From positions 2,202,340-2,266,339 of the forward strand of contig CM065683.1 in NCBI GenBank assembly GCA_017654935.2: DNA of 64,000 bases, read 5' to 3'. Origin of the DNA: Phymorhynchus buccinoides. Lineage: Eukaryota > Mollusca > Gastropoda > Neogastropoda > Raphitomidae. Shown here in pieces: positions 1-12,300 of this stretch (position 1 is its first letter; every line of letters starts with the position of its first letter). Under the pieces are notes generated by a model. The model had not been told where the DNA came from and did not search any database. It saw nothing but the letters and a program-made list of their open reading frames with translations. The position numbers were made by a program, and so were the translations under genes.

Positions 1-253
1 TTCGACCTTAGGCGCACCCGTATATTCGAACTTTGTCCGGTCACCCCGTTGAACAATGCCAATGGACAATAAAGAAACTTATGACTGATTATGTCACCCC
101 CGCGGTGACCAAACGGTGTTCGTTGTAAGCATGTAAAGGGTGGGGGTATAATGGCATGACGGGCATCATATGTCTGGCACTGTAGAACAACACTGAAAAC
201 TGGCCGGTGATTGGAACACGTTTCTGTTTGCGTACTCACACCATAACATACGC
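1..253. other. unannotated sequence
   Basis: I see no coding sequence or recognisable repeat here. The segment runs up to the CA-rich tract on its right. Confidence 0.5.
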
Positions 254-377
254 GTGCATGCACATACGCACGCACGCATACACACACGCAGGAAAACACA
301 CAGTGGCAGACGCACACACACTCTCTCTCTTTCTCTCTCACACACACACACATATACAGACACAAACACACATTCTC

Positions 378-445
<68 letters not shown>

Positions 446-449
446 TCTC

Positions 450-517
<68 letters not shown>
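254..517. repeat. (CA)n microsatellite with CT interruptions
   Basis: Long CA/AC runs are broken by short TTCTCTCTTT blocks, at 386-442 and again after 455. Open frames across it are Thr-His or Cys-Val dipeptide artefacts. Confidence 0.95.
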
Positions 518-519
<2 letters not shown>

Positions 520-578
520 GAGCATGACACGGGCCCCGTTCGGGGGGCAATGTACTCCTGTTTCTACCCAAACTGGAA

Positions 579-799
579 GTAGGGGAAGACGGAGTAAAAA
601 GCCCATGGGCGGGTAAGAAGCCCATGCCAATTACCTCATGAAATAAAGACAATTTCAGTAAAATTTGCCCATGGGACGAATGCTAAACATTAACACTCGT
701 CTCATGGGCAAAATGTGACTGACAATTTGCTTCATTTCATGAGATAATTGGCATGGGCTTCTTACCCGCCCATGGGCTTTTTACCCCGTCTTCCCCTAC
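579..799. mobile_element. foldback MITE, family A (GTAGGGGAAGAC ends)
   Basis: The left end (579 onward, GGGGAAGACGGAGTAAAAAG) and right end (CTTTTTACCCCGTCTTCCCC, up to 799) are inverted copies of each other. Pairing continues through GCCCATGGGCGGGTAAGAAG almost to the middle, so the whole element folds as one long hairpin of about 220 bp. A second copy lies at 23219-23437 with the same internal order. It has no coding capacity. By structure it is a non-autonomous foldback DNA element; the superfamily is not identifiable from the sequence alone. Confidence 0.85.
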
Positions 800-890
800 A
801 CAACCAGTCAACCTGTCACTCCCCCTTCAGATCGTAGTTCCAGAGTATCTTCATCATCGTCGGTTGTCACCCAAAGTGTTCATGGGTTAC

Positions 891-1017
891 AGACCCACCA
901 CGTCACGTGTCAAAATCATGGTTTTCACGTGTTTTCCCTCTTATAGCTGGTAAGAAATCTTAAGAAATCTTCCTAGCATAAGAGGGAATGTGACACGTGA
1001 CGTGGGGGGTCTTTAAA
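891..1017. mobile_element. foldback MITE, family B (AGACCCnCCACGTCACGTG ends)
   Basis: The terminal inverted repeats read AGACCCACCACGTCACGTGT on the left and their complement, ending in GGGTCTTT, on the right. The inner arms TTTTCCCTCTTATAGC and GCATAAGAGGGAA also pair, with a small AAGAAATCTTAAG core. Related copies are at 17770-17901 and 20297-20418. The ends carry CACGTG motifs. There is no coding capacity. Confidence 0.85.
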
Positions 1018-1350
1018 GGGCCCAGCCACACTGCATACGATTTGACCCCAATACGATTGTGACGATGTCTGTGAGTCATGATTCACGTGAAATACTTCCG
1101 TCTAAAAATAACGCTACTGTTTTCCTTCACTGTGCACATGTAGACCGCAATACACGATTCACATGAAATGTCCGATACCAATATAAGATATTTTATCAGA
1201 TCCGTGTACGGAAGACTACGAAATAATATAGTGAACATATGATTTCATCAGATTTATTGAGACAGTAGAATTTCACGTCAATCATGCCTCAGAAATGTCA
1301 AAGTCGGATCACAGAGAATCGAATCGTACGCAGTGTAGCTAGGCCTTTAC
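1018..1350. mobile_element. foldback element, family C (GCCCAGCCACACTGC ends)
   Basis: It starts directly after the family B element. The left end CAGCCACACTGCATACGATT is partly complementary to the right end AATCGTACGCAGTGTAGCTA. Diverged copies lie at 29452-29668 and 31083-31411, sharing the GACGATG and CACG..AAATACTTCCGTCTAAAAATA stretches. It is non-coding and probably a non-autonomous DNA element. Confidence 0.7.
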
Positions 1351-1911
1351 TCTTAGCAAGGACCTATCATGGAAGTCGCATCTTCGTCAGCTCTGAGAGA
1401 AATCAGCATTAACACGCTCTACAGTTTGCTGAACACAATTCGTTCAACCAGTTCACGACACAGCTTCACTTTGACAGAGCATTCATAACTGTGTGTTCGG
1501 AGAGAGAACATACATGAAATCCTATCTAACAGCCTGAATGGAGGCTTCGGGCATATCCACAAACATCCCATAGATTTCGCCAGTGTGGCGCAGCAATAGA
1601 AGCGACGCGCTCTCAAAGCGAAAGTAGCCCCAATTTGACGTGGAGTTTTTCACGTGACAATCCAACACCACACAAACTATTTTGTAAAACACGGTGAGCA
1701 CTTGAGGACAGATGCATGTCATAATAGGGACCCTCGCAGTTTTCAATCTGATGTCAAATCATCAATAGTTTATTTGAACAAACAATGGTAGGTCTCTGCT
1801 CTGCCAACAGAAAATTATGCTGTGGATTTTTTATTAAAAAAACACAGTGTGATGATCTGAACGTCCGCATACAAGGATCCTAAGAGCGTGCTTATTACAT
1901 TAATACTCTAT
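1351..1911. other. intergenic, nothing recognised
   Basis: Short open frames are present, but none resembles a known protein and none has convincing splice context. I see no repeat shared with the rest of the window. Confidence 0.5.
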
Positions 1912-2020
1912 TGGTATTGGTATTGGTATTTTAGTCACAGAGACTTATCTCTGTGAAATTCAGGCTGCTCTCCCCCGGAGAGCGCGTCATCAAACGCGCA
2001 GCGCCTCCCCGTTTTTTGTT
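1912..2020 (-). mobile_element. SINE 3' fragment
   Basis: TTAGTCACAGAGACTTATCT through GAGAGCGCGTC matches the 3' end of the tRNA-derived SINE seen complete at 45405-45772, here on the opposite strand. It ends in a short TTGGTA repeat at 1912-1930, which corresponds to the usual SINE 3' tail. The tRNA-like head is missing, so this is a 5'-truncated copy. Confidence 0.7.
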
Positions 2021-2051
2021 GTTTTTTGGAGAGTGAGGGACAGGGTGAGGA

Positions 2052-2330
2052 GGGGGGGGGGGGGGCAGACTTGGGAAACCTAGCTATCAATTTGGTCATA
2101 CCAGGCAGCGGGATTACTCCCTGCTCTTACCGACTTTGAACTCCCGTGGGATTTTTACGTGCCGTAAAGCAGCGCACGGTCAGACTAGCTTTAAGTCCCC
2201 CATCCGAGGGACTCGACATTCGGTTCGAATTCCCCACCGAACTAGAAAAAGAAAAGGCGAGGTTTCCGGGATTCGAACCCCGGGTCACTCACGCTGCAGT
2301 CACGCATTGAAATCGGCAGGCGAACTGCTG
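2052..2330. repeat. interspersed repeat with tRNA-like B box
   Basis: The stretch contains GGGATTCGAACCCC (2269-2282), a polymerase III B-box-like motif, and CGGTTCGAATTCC (2221-2233). The remainder does not match any other copy in the window. It lies immediately downstream of the SH3BP5 stop codon (minus strand), so it probably forms part of the 3' UTR or the adjacent flank. Confidence 0.45.
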
Positions 2331-2335
2331 TGTGA

Positions 2336-3294
2336 TCACCTCCTGGGGGCGTAGTGGAAGGAGGTCTGGGCCAGGTCTGAAGGGTTGAGCAGCAGGACTC
2401 CCTGCAGAGGCCTGTGCACCGGAGCATCCGTCCTCCTCAGGGGGGCCTTCTTCACATCACACCCTCCGGCAGAAGAAGGAACACCAGCAGACTTCACTGC
2501 TTCAGGTCCCCCCTTGTCCCGAGAAGAGGCAGAGCTTTGGGGGTTTCCCTGAGGCACGGACACTCCGCCTTGAGCGGAGTGCAGCAGAGAGGCAGGAGTA
2601 GGATCCAGCCCTGATGAAGAAGGGTTCTGAGAGCCGTCCTGGGGGCCGACTTGCAGCAGAGGCTCGGTGGGGCAGCAGTCGTCCTGAGCCGACCCGTCCC
2701 CAGCCTCTCGCTCACAAAACTCGGAAACAAACCCTTCCTCCGCTTCTGATGAACCCTGCGCTACTGGCGAAGAAGACGCGCCTTTCGCCACGCTCTTATC
2801 ACCACTGACCGCAGCAACGCCCGAACCTGGCTGCTTCTCCGCGACGTTGTTTCGGAGGGGGTGGTTCAAATCCCCACGAACCATGTCCATCAGACTAGGC
2901 GCCGAGCCAGACAAGGAAGGGGAGGAGGAGAGGAGGAGTTTCTTCTCCGCGGGAGATTTATGATGGACGGGGAGTCTGGGCGATCCTGGAGGCTCCGAAG
3001 CCGTGTCACTGTGACCTTCCGAGGAGAACACGGAGCAGCTGCTGACGCTCCTGGAGAAGACTCCCTCTGAGGGATGTCCCTGGGAGGTGAGCAGGTCCTC
3101 AGGCAGGGAAGGCTTGGGAGTCAGGCGTCGGGACAGAGAGCGGGACACCTGGCGGCGAGGGGCGGTACTACCGCTGCTGGTGGTGCTTTCGGGGTCAGAG
3201 AGGTTCCCCACGTCATCGGACTCGTCATAGTCGTCGTCGTCGTCGTCTTCGTCGTTGTGAAGGTTTAGCGTAGACGTGGAGAACATGCTCCGTT
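2336..3294 (-). CDS. SH3BP5: SH3BP5 last coding exon (C-terminal tail)
   Basis: The exon starts after a good acceptor (TTTTCCATTTCAG, 3295 upward). It takes up the single G left by exon 16500-16719, giving Glu-Arg-Ser-Met-Phe-Ser-Thr. It runs about 318 codons to TGA at 2336-2338. The tail is disordered and has an acidic run (DEDDDDDDYDESDD, near residue 16), then Ser/Pro-rich sequence. The basic stretch RRQVSRSLSRRLTPKP could be a kinase docking or phosphorylation site (inference). SH3BP5 family proteins have a conserved N-terminal coiled coil that activates Rab11 and a variable tail that, in vertebrates, binds JNK and the BTK SH3 domain. The tail itself is not conserved enough to identify. 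Assignment rests on phase continuity with the upstream exons. The stop is about five bases from a repeat, so a longer 3' coding end using AGGAG/GTGATC as a donor is possible. Confidence 0.8.
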
Positions 3295-3364
3295 CTGAAA
3301 TGGAAAATAGCACCAACAACGTCCATCAATGAATCACACTGCACACAGCATTCGACAATCGTGT

Positions 3365-6300
3365 ACTTTGGACGCCTTTCTCATGCTTAGGACCCTCAAT
3401 GTGAAAGATAGCTTTCAGTTGTACTTTATACACCCATCTCATGCTTAGGACCCTCAATGTGAACGATAGCTTTCAGTTGTACTTTATACACCCATCTCAT
3501 GCTTAGGACCCTCAATGTGAACGATAGCTTTCAGTTGTACTTTATACACCCATCTCATGCTTAGGACCCTCAATGTGAAACGATAGCTTTCAGTTGTACT
3601 TTATACACCCATCTCATGCTTAGGACCCTCAATGTGACCCTCAATCTGAACGATAGCTTTCAGTTGTACTTTATACACCCATCTCATGCTTAGGACCCTC
3701 AATGTGAAAGATAGCTTTCAGTTGTACTTTATACACCCATCTCATGCTTAGGACCCTCAATGTGAAAGATAGCTTTCAGTTGTACTTTATACACCCATCT
3801 CATGCTTAGGACCCTCAATGTGAACGATAGCTTTCAGTTGTACTTTATACACCCATCTCATGCTTAGGACCCACAATGTGAACGATAGCTTTCAGTTGTA
3901 CTTTATACACCCATCTCATGCTTAGGACCCTCAATGTGAACGATAGCTTTCAGTTGTACTTTATACACCCATCTCATGCTTAGGACCCTCAATGTGAACG
4001 ATAGCTTTCAGTTGTACTTTATACACCCATCTCATGCTTAGGACCCTCAATGTGAACGATAGCTTTCAGTTGTACTTTATACACCCATCTCATGCTTAGG
4101 ACCCTCAATCTGAACGATAGCTTTCAGTTGTACTTTATACACCCATCTCATGCTTAGGACCCTCAATGTGAACGATAGCTTTCAGTTGTACTTTATACAC
4201 CCATCTCATGCTTAGGACCCTCAATGTGAACGATAGCTTTCAGTTGTACTTTATACACCCATCTCATGCTTAGGACCCACAATCTGAACGATAGCTTTCA
4301 GTTGTACTTTATACACCCATCTCATGCTTAGGACCCTCAATGTGAACGATAGCTTTCAGTTGTACTTTATACACCCATCTCATGCTTAGGACCCTCAATG
4401 TGAACGATAGCTTTCAGTTGTACTTTATACACCCATCTCATGCTTAGGACCCTCAATGTGAACGATAGCTTTCAGTTGTACTTTATACACCCATCTCATG
4501 CTTAGGACCCCAATGTGAACGATATCAGTTGTACTTTATACACCCATCTCATGCTTAGGACCCTCAATAGCTCGATAGCTTTCAGTTGTACTTTATACAC
4601 CCATCTCATGCTTAGGACCCTCAATGTGAACGATAGCTTTCAGTTGTACTTTATACACCCATCTCATGCTTAGGACCCTCAATGTGAACGATAGCTTTCA
4701 GTTGTACTTTATACACCCATCTCATGCTTAGGACCCTCAATGTGAACGATAGCTTTCAGTTGTACTTTATACACCCATCTCATGCTTAGGACCCTCAATG
4801 TGAACGATAGCTTTCAGTTGTACTTTATACACCCATCTCATGCTTAGGACCCTCAATGTGAACGATAGCTTTCAGTTGTACTTTATACACCCATCTCATG
4901 CTTAGGACCCACAATGTGAACGATAGCTTTCAGTTGTACTTTATACTTAGGACCCCATCTCATGCTTAGGACCCTCAATGTGAACGATAGCTTTCAGTTG
5001 TACTTTATACACCCATCTCATGCTTAGGACCCTCAATGTGAACGATAGCTTTCAGTTGTACTTTATACACCCATCTCATGCTTAGGACCCTCAATGTGAA
5101 CGATAGCTTTCAGTTGTACTTTATACACCCATCTCATGCTTAGGACCCTCAATGTGAACGATAGCTTTCAGTTGTACTTTATACACCCATCTCATGCTTA
5201 GGACCCTCAATGTGAACGATAGCTTTCAGTTGTACTTTATACACCCATCTCATGCTTAGGACCCTCAATCTGAACGATAGCTTTCAGTTGTACTTTATAC
5301 ACCCATCTCATGCTTAGGACCCACAATGTGAACGATAGCTTTCAGTTGTACTTTATACACCCATCTCATGCTTAGGACCCTCAATGTGAACGATAGCTTT
5401 CAGTTGTACTTTATACACCCATCTCATGCTTAGGACCCTCAATGTGAACGATAGCTTTCAGTTGTACTTTATACACCCATCTCATGCTTAGGACCCTCAA
5501 TGTGAACGATAGCTTTCAGTTGTACTTTATACACCCATCTCATGCTTAGGACCCTCAATGTGAACGATAGCTTTCAGTTGTACTTTATACACCCATCTCA
5601 TGCTTAGGACCCAATGTCAATGTGAAAGATAGCTTTCAGTTGTACTTTATACACCCATCTCATGCTTAGGACCCTCAATGTGAAAGATAGCTTTCAGTTG
5701 TACTTTATACACCCATCTCATGCTTAGGACCCTCAATGTGAACGATAGCTTTCAGTTGTACTTTATACACCCATCTCATGCTTAGGACCCTCAATCTGAA
5801 CGATAGCTTTCAGTTGTACTTTATACACCCATCTCATGCTTAGGACCCTCAATGTGAACGATAGCTTTCAGTTGTACTTTATACACCCATCTCATGCTTA
5901 GGACCCTCAATGTGAACGATAGCTTTCAGTTGTACTTTATACACCCATCTCATGCTTAGGACCCTCAATGTGAACGATAGCTTTCAGTTGTACTTTATAC
6001 ACCCATCTCATGCTTAGGACCCTCAATGTGAAAGATAGCTTTCAGTTGTACTTTATACACCCATCTCATGCTTAGGACCCTCAATGTGAACGATAGCTTT
6101 CAGTTGTACTTTATACACCCATCTCATGCTTAGGACCCTCAATGTGAACGATAGCTTTCAGTTGTACTTTATACACCCATCTCATGCTTAGGACCCCAAT
6201 CTCATGCTTAGGACCCTTCAATCTGAACGATAGCTTTCAGTTGTACTTTATACACCCATCTCATGCTTAGGACCCTCAATGTGAACGATAGCTTTCAGTT

Positions 6301-9300
6301 GTACTTTATACACCCATCTCATGCTTAGGACCCTCAATGTGAAAGATAGCTTTCAGTTGTACTTTATACACCCATCTCATGCTTAGGACCCTCAATCTGA
6401 ACGATAGCTTTCAGTTGTACTTTATACACCCATCTCATGCTTAGGACCCTCAATGTGAAAGATAGCTTTCAGTTGTACTTTATACACCCATCTCATGCTT
6501 AGGACCCTCAATGTGAAAGATAGCTTTCAGTTGTACTTTATACACCCATCTCATGCTTAGGACCCTCAATGTGAACGATAGCTTTCAGTTGTACTTTATA
6601 CACCCATCTCATGCTTAGGACCCTCAATGTGAACGATAGCTTTCAGTTGTACTTTATACACCCATCTCATGCTTAGGACCCTCAATGTGAACGATAGCTT
6701 TCAGTTGTACTTTATACACCCATCTCATGCTTAGGACCCTCAATGTGAACGATAGCTTTCAGTTGTACTTTATACACCCATCTCATGCTTAGGACCCTCA
6801 ATGTGAAAGATAGCTTTCAGTTGTACTTTATACACCCATCTCATGCTTAGGACCCTCAATGTGAACGATAGCTTTCAGTTGTACTTTATACACCCATCTC
6901 ATGCTTAGGACCCTCAATGTGAACGATAGCTTTCAGTTGTACTTTATACACCCATCTCATGCTTAGGACCCTCAATGTGAACGATAGCTTTCAGTTGTAC
7001 TTTATACACCCATCTCATGCTTAGGACCCTCAATGTGAAACGATAGCTTTCAGTTGTACTTTATACACCCATCTCATGCTTAGGACCCTCAATGTGAACG
7101 ATAGCTTTCAGTTGTACTTTATACACCCATCTCATGCTTAGGACCCTCAATGTGAAAGATAGCTTTCAGTTGTACTTTATACACCCATCTCATGCTTAGG
7201 ACCCTCAATGTGAACGATAGCTTTCAGTTGTACTTTATACACCCATCTCATGCTTAGGACCCTCAATGTGAAAGATAGCTTTCAGTTGTACTTTATACAC
7301 CCATCTCATGCTTAGGACCCTCAATGTGAACGATAGCTTTCAGTTGTACTTTATACACCCATCTCATGCTTAGGACCCTCAATGTGAACGATAGCTTTCA
7401 GTTGTACTTTATACACCCATCTCATGCTTAGGACCCTCAATGTGAAAGATAGCTTTCAGTTGTACTTTATACACCCATCTCATGCTTAGGACCCTCAATG
7501 TGAAAGATAGCTTTCAGTTGTACTTTATACACCCATCTCATGCTTAGGACCCTCAATGTGAACGATAGCTTTCAGTTGTACTTTATACACCCATCTCATG
7601 CTTAGGACCCTCAATGTGAAAGATAGCTTTCAGTTGTACTTTATACACCCATCTCATGCTTAGGACCCTCAATGTGAACGATAGCTTTCAGTTGTACTTT
7701 ATACACCCATCTCATGCTTAGGACCCTCAATGTGAAAGATAGCTTTCAGTTGTACTTTATACACCCATCTCATGCTTAGGACCCTCAATGTGAAAGATAG
7801 CTTTCAGTTGTACTTTATACACCCATCTCATGCTTAGGACCCTCAATGTGAAAGATAGCTTTCAGTTGTACTTTATACACCCATCTCATGCTTAGGACCC
7901 TCAATGTGAAAGATAGCTTTAGGACCCTCAATGTGAACGATAGCTTTCAGTTGTACTTTATACACCCATCTCATGCTTAGGACCCTCAATGTGAACGATA
8001 GCTTTCAGTTGTACTTTATACACCCATCTCATGCTTAGGACCCTCAATGTGAAAGATAGCTTTCAGTTGTACTTTATACACCCATCTCATGCTTAGGACC
8101 CTCAATGTGAACGATAGCTTTCAGTTGTACTTTATACACCCATCTCATGCTTAGGACCCTCAATCTGAACGATAGCTTTCAGTTGTACTTTATACACCCA
8201 TCTCATGCTTAGGACCCTCAATGTGAACGATAGCTTTCAGTTGTACTTTATACACCCATCTCATGCTTAGGACCCTCAATGTGAACGATAGCTTTCAGTT
8301 GTACTTTATACACCCATCTCATGCTTAGGACCCTCAATGTGAACGATAGCTTTCAGTTGTACTTTATACACCCATCTCATGCTTAGGACCCTCAATGTGA
8401 ACGATAGCTTTCAGTTGTACTTTATACACCCATCTCATGCTTAGGACCCTCAATCTGAACGATAGCTTTCAGTTGTACTTTATACACCCATCTCATGCTT
8501 AGGACCCTCAATGTGAACGATAGCTTTCAGTTGTACTTTATACACCCATCTCATGCTTAGGACCCTCAATGTGAACGATAGCTTTCAGTTGTACTTTATA
8601 CACCCATCTCATGCTTAGGACCCTCAATGTGAACGATAGCTTTCAGTTGTACTTTATACACCCATCTCATGCTTAGGACCCTCAATGTGAAAGATAGCTT
8701 TCAGTTGTACTTTATACACCCATCTCATGCTTAGGACCCACAATCTGAACGATAGCTTTCAGTTGTACTTTATACACCCATCTCATGCTTAGGACCCTCA
8801 ATGTGAACGATAGCTTTCAGTTGTACTTTATACACCCATCTCATGCTTAGGACCCTCAATCTGAACGATAGCTTTCAGTTGTACTTTATACACCCATCTC
8901 ATGCTTAGGACCCTCAATGTGAAAGATAGCTTTCAGTTGTACTTTATACACCCATCTCATGCTTAGGACCCTCAATGTGAACGATAGCTTTCAGTTGTAC
9001 TTTATACACCCATCTCATGCTTAGGACCCTCAATGTGAACGATAGCTTTCAGTTGTACTTTATACACCCATCTCATGCTTAGGACCCTCAATGTGAAAGA
9101 TAGCTTTCAGTTGTACTTTATACACCCATCTCATGCTTAGGACCCTCAATGTGAACGATAGCTTTCAGTTGTACTTTATACACCCATCTCATGCTTAGGA
9201 CCCTCAATGTGAACGATAGCTTTCAGTTGTACTTTATACACCCATCTCATGCTTAGGACCCTCAATGTGAACGATAGCTTTCAGTTGTACTTTATACACC

Positions 9301-12300
9301 CATCTCATGCTTAGGACCCTCAATGTGAACGATAGCTTTCAGTTGTACTTTATACACCCATCTCATGCTTAGGACCCTCAATCTGAACGATAGCTTTCAG
9401 TTGTACTTTATACACCCATCTCATGCTTAGGACCCTCAATGTGAACGATAGCTTTCAGTTGTACTTTATACACCCATCTCATGCTTAGGACCCTCAATGT
9501 GAACGATAGCTTTCAGTTGTACTTTATACACCCATCTCATGCTTAGGACCCTCAATGTGAACGATAGCTTTCAGTTGTACTTTATACACCCATCTCATGC
9601 TTAGGACCCTCAATGTGAACGATAGCTTTCAGTTGTACTTTATACACCCATCTCATGCTTAGGACCCTCAATCTGAACGATAGCTTTCAGTTGTACTTTA
9701 TACACCCATCTCATGCTTAGGACCCTCAATGTGAACGATAGCTTTCAGTTGTACTTTATACACCCATCTCATGCTTAGGACCCTCAATGTGAACGATAGC
9801 TTTCAGTTGTACTTTATACACCCATCTCATGCTTAGGACCCTCAATGTGAAAGATAGCTTTCAGTTGTACTTTATACACCCATCTCATGCTTAGGACCCT
9901 GTACTTTATACACCCATCTCATGCTTAGGACCCACAATCTGAACGATAGCTTTCAGTTGTACTTTATACACCCATCTCATGCTTAGGACCCTCAATGTGA
10001 AAGATAGCTTTCAGTTGTACTTTATACACCCATCTCATGCTTAGGACCCTCAATCTGAACGATAGCTTTCAGTTGTACTTTATACACCCATCTCATGCTT
10101 AGGACCCTCAATCTGAACGATAGCTTTCAGTTGTACTTTATACACCCATCTCATGCTTAGGACCCTCAATGTGAACGATAGCTTTCAGTTGTACTTTATA
10201 CACCCATCTCATGCTTAGGACCCTCAATGTGAACGATAGCTTTCAGTTGTACTTTATACACCCATCTCATGCTTAGGACCCTCAATGTGAACGATAGCTT
10301 TCAGTTGTACTTTATACACCCATCTCATGCTTAGGACCCTCAATGTGAACGATAGCTTTCAGTTGTACTTTATACACCCATCTCATGCTTAGGACCCTCA
10401 ATCTGAACGATAGCTTTCAGTTGTACTTTATACACCCATCTCATGCTCAATCTGAACGATAGCTTTCAGTTGTACTTTATACACCCATCTCATGCTTAGG
10501 ACCCTCAATGTGAACGATAGCTTTCAGTTGTACTTTATACACCCATCTCATGCTTAGGACCCTCAATGTGAAACGATAGCTTTCAGTTGTACTTTATACA
10601 CCCATCTCATGCTTAGGACCCTCAATGTGAACGATAGCTTTCAGTTGTACTTTATACACCCATCTCATGCTTAGGACCCTCAATCTGAACGATAGCTTTC
10701 AGTTGTACTTTATACACCCATCTCATGCTTAGGACCCTCAATGTGAACGATAGCTTTCAGTTGTACTTTATACACCCATCTCATGCTTAGGACCCTCAAT
10801 GTGAACGATAGCTTTCAGTTGTACTTTATACACCCATCTCATGCTTAGGACCCTCAATGTGAACGATAGCTTTCAGTTGTACTTTATACACCCATCTCAT
10901 GCTTAGGACCCTCAATGTGAACGATAGCTTTCAGTTGTACTTTATACACCCATCTCATGCTTAGGACCCTCAATGTGAACGATAGCTTTCAGTACTTTAT
11001 ACACCCATTTCAGTTGTACTTTATACACCCATCTCATGCTTAGGACCCTCAATGTGAAAGATAGCTTTCAGTTGTACTTTATACACCCATCTCATGCTTA
11101 GGACCCTCAATCTGAACGATAGCTTTCAGTTGTACTTTATACACCCATCTCATGCTTAGGACCCTCAATGTGAACGATAGCTTTCAGTTGTACTTTATAC
11201 ACCCATCTCATGCTTAGGACCCTCAATGTGAACGATAGCTTTCAGTTGTACTTTATACACCCATCTCATGCTTAGGACCCTCAATGTGAACGATAGCTTT
11301 CAGTTGTACTTTATACACCCATCTCATGCTTAGGACCCTCAATCTGAACGATAGCTTTCAGTTGTACTTTATACACCCATCTCATGCTTAGGACCCTCAA
11401 TGTGAACGATAGCTTTCAGTTGTACTTTATACACCCATCTCATGCTTAGGACCCTCAATCTGAACGATAGCTTTCAGTTGTACTTTATACACCCATCTCA
11501 TGCTTAGGACCCTCAATGTGAACGATAGCTTTCAGTTGTACTTTATACACCCATCTCATGCTTAGGACCCTCAATGTGAACGATAGCTTTCAGTTGTACT
11601 TTATACACCCATCTCATGCTTAGGACCCTCAATGTGAACGATAGCTTTCAGTTGTACTTTATACACCCATCTCATGCTTAGGACCCTCAATCTGAACGAT
11701 AGCTTTCAGTTGTACTTTATACACCCATCTCATGCTTAGGACCCTCAATGTGAACGATAGCTTTCAGTTGTACTTTATACACCCATCTCATGCTTAGGAC
11801 CCTCAATCTGAACGATAGCTTTCAGTTGTACTTTATACACCCATCTCATGCTTAGGACCCTCAATGTGAAAGATAGCTTTCAGTTGTACTTTATACACCC
11901 ATCTCATGCTTAGGACCCTCAATGTGAACGATAGCTTTCAGTTGTACTTTATACACCCATCTCATGCTTAGGACCCTCAATGTGAACGATAGCTTTCAGT
12001 TGTACTTTATACACCCATCTCATGCTTAGGACCCTCAATGTGAAAGATAGCTTTCAGTTGTACTTTATACACCCATCTCATGCTTAGGACCCTTTATACA
12101 CCCAATGTGAACGATAGCTTTCAGTTGTACTTTATACTTAGGACCCCATCTCATGCTTAGGACCCTCAATGTGAAAGATAGCTTTCAGTTGTACTTTATA
12201 CACCCATCTCATGCTTAGGACCCTCAATGTGAACGATAGCTTTCAGTTGTACTTTATACACCCATCTCATGCTTAGGACCCTCAATGTGAACGATAGCTT

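Noticed and set aside
2264..2330. tRNA gene on the minus strand (GGGATTCGAACCCC)
   Set aside because: Only the T-arm-like B box is recognisable. No cloverleaf can be drawn from the surrounding bases.
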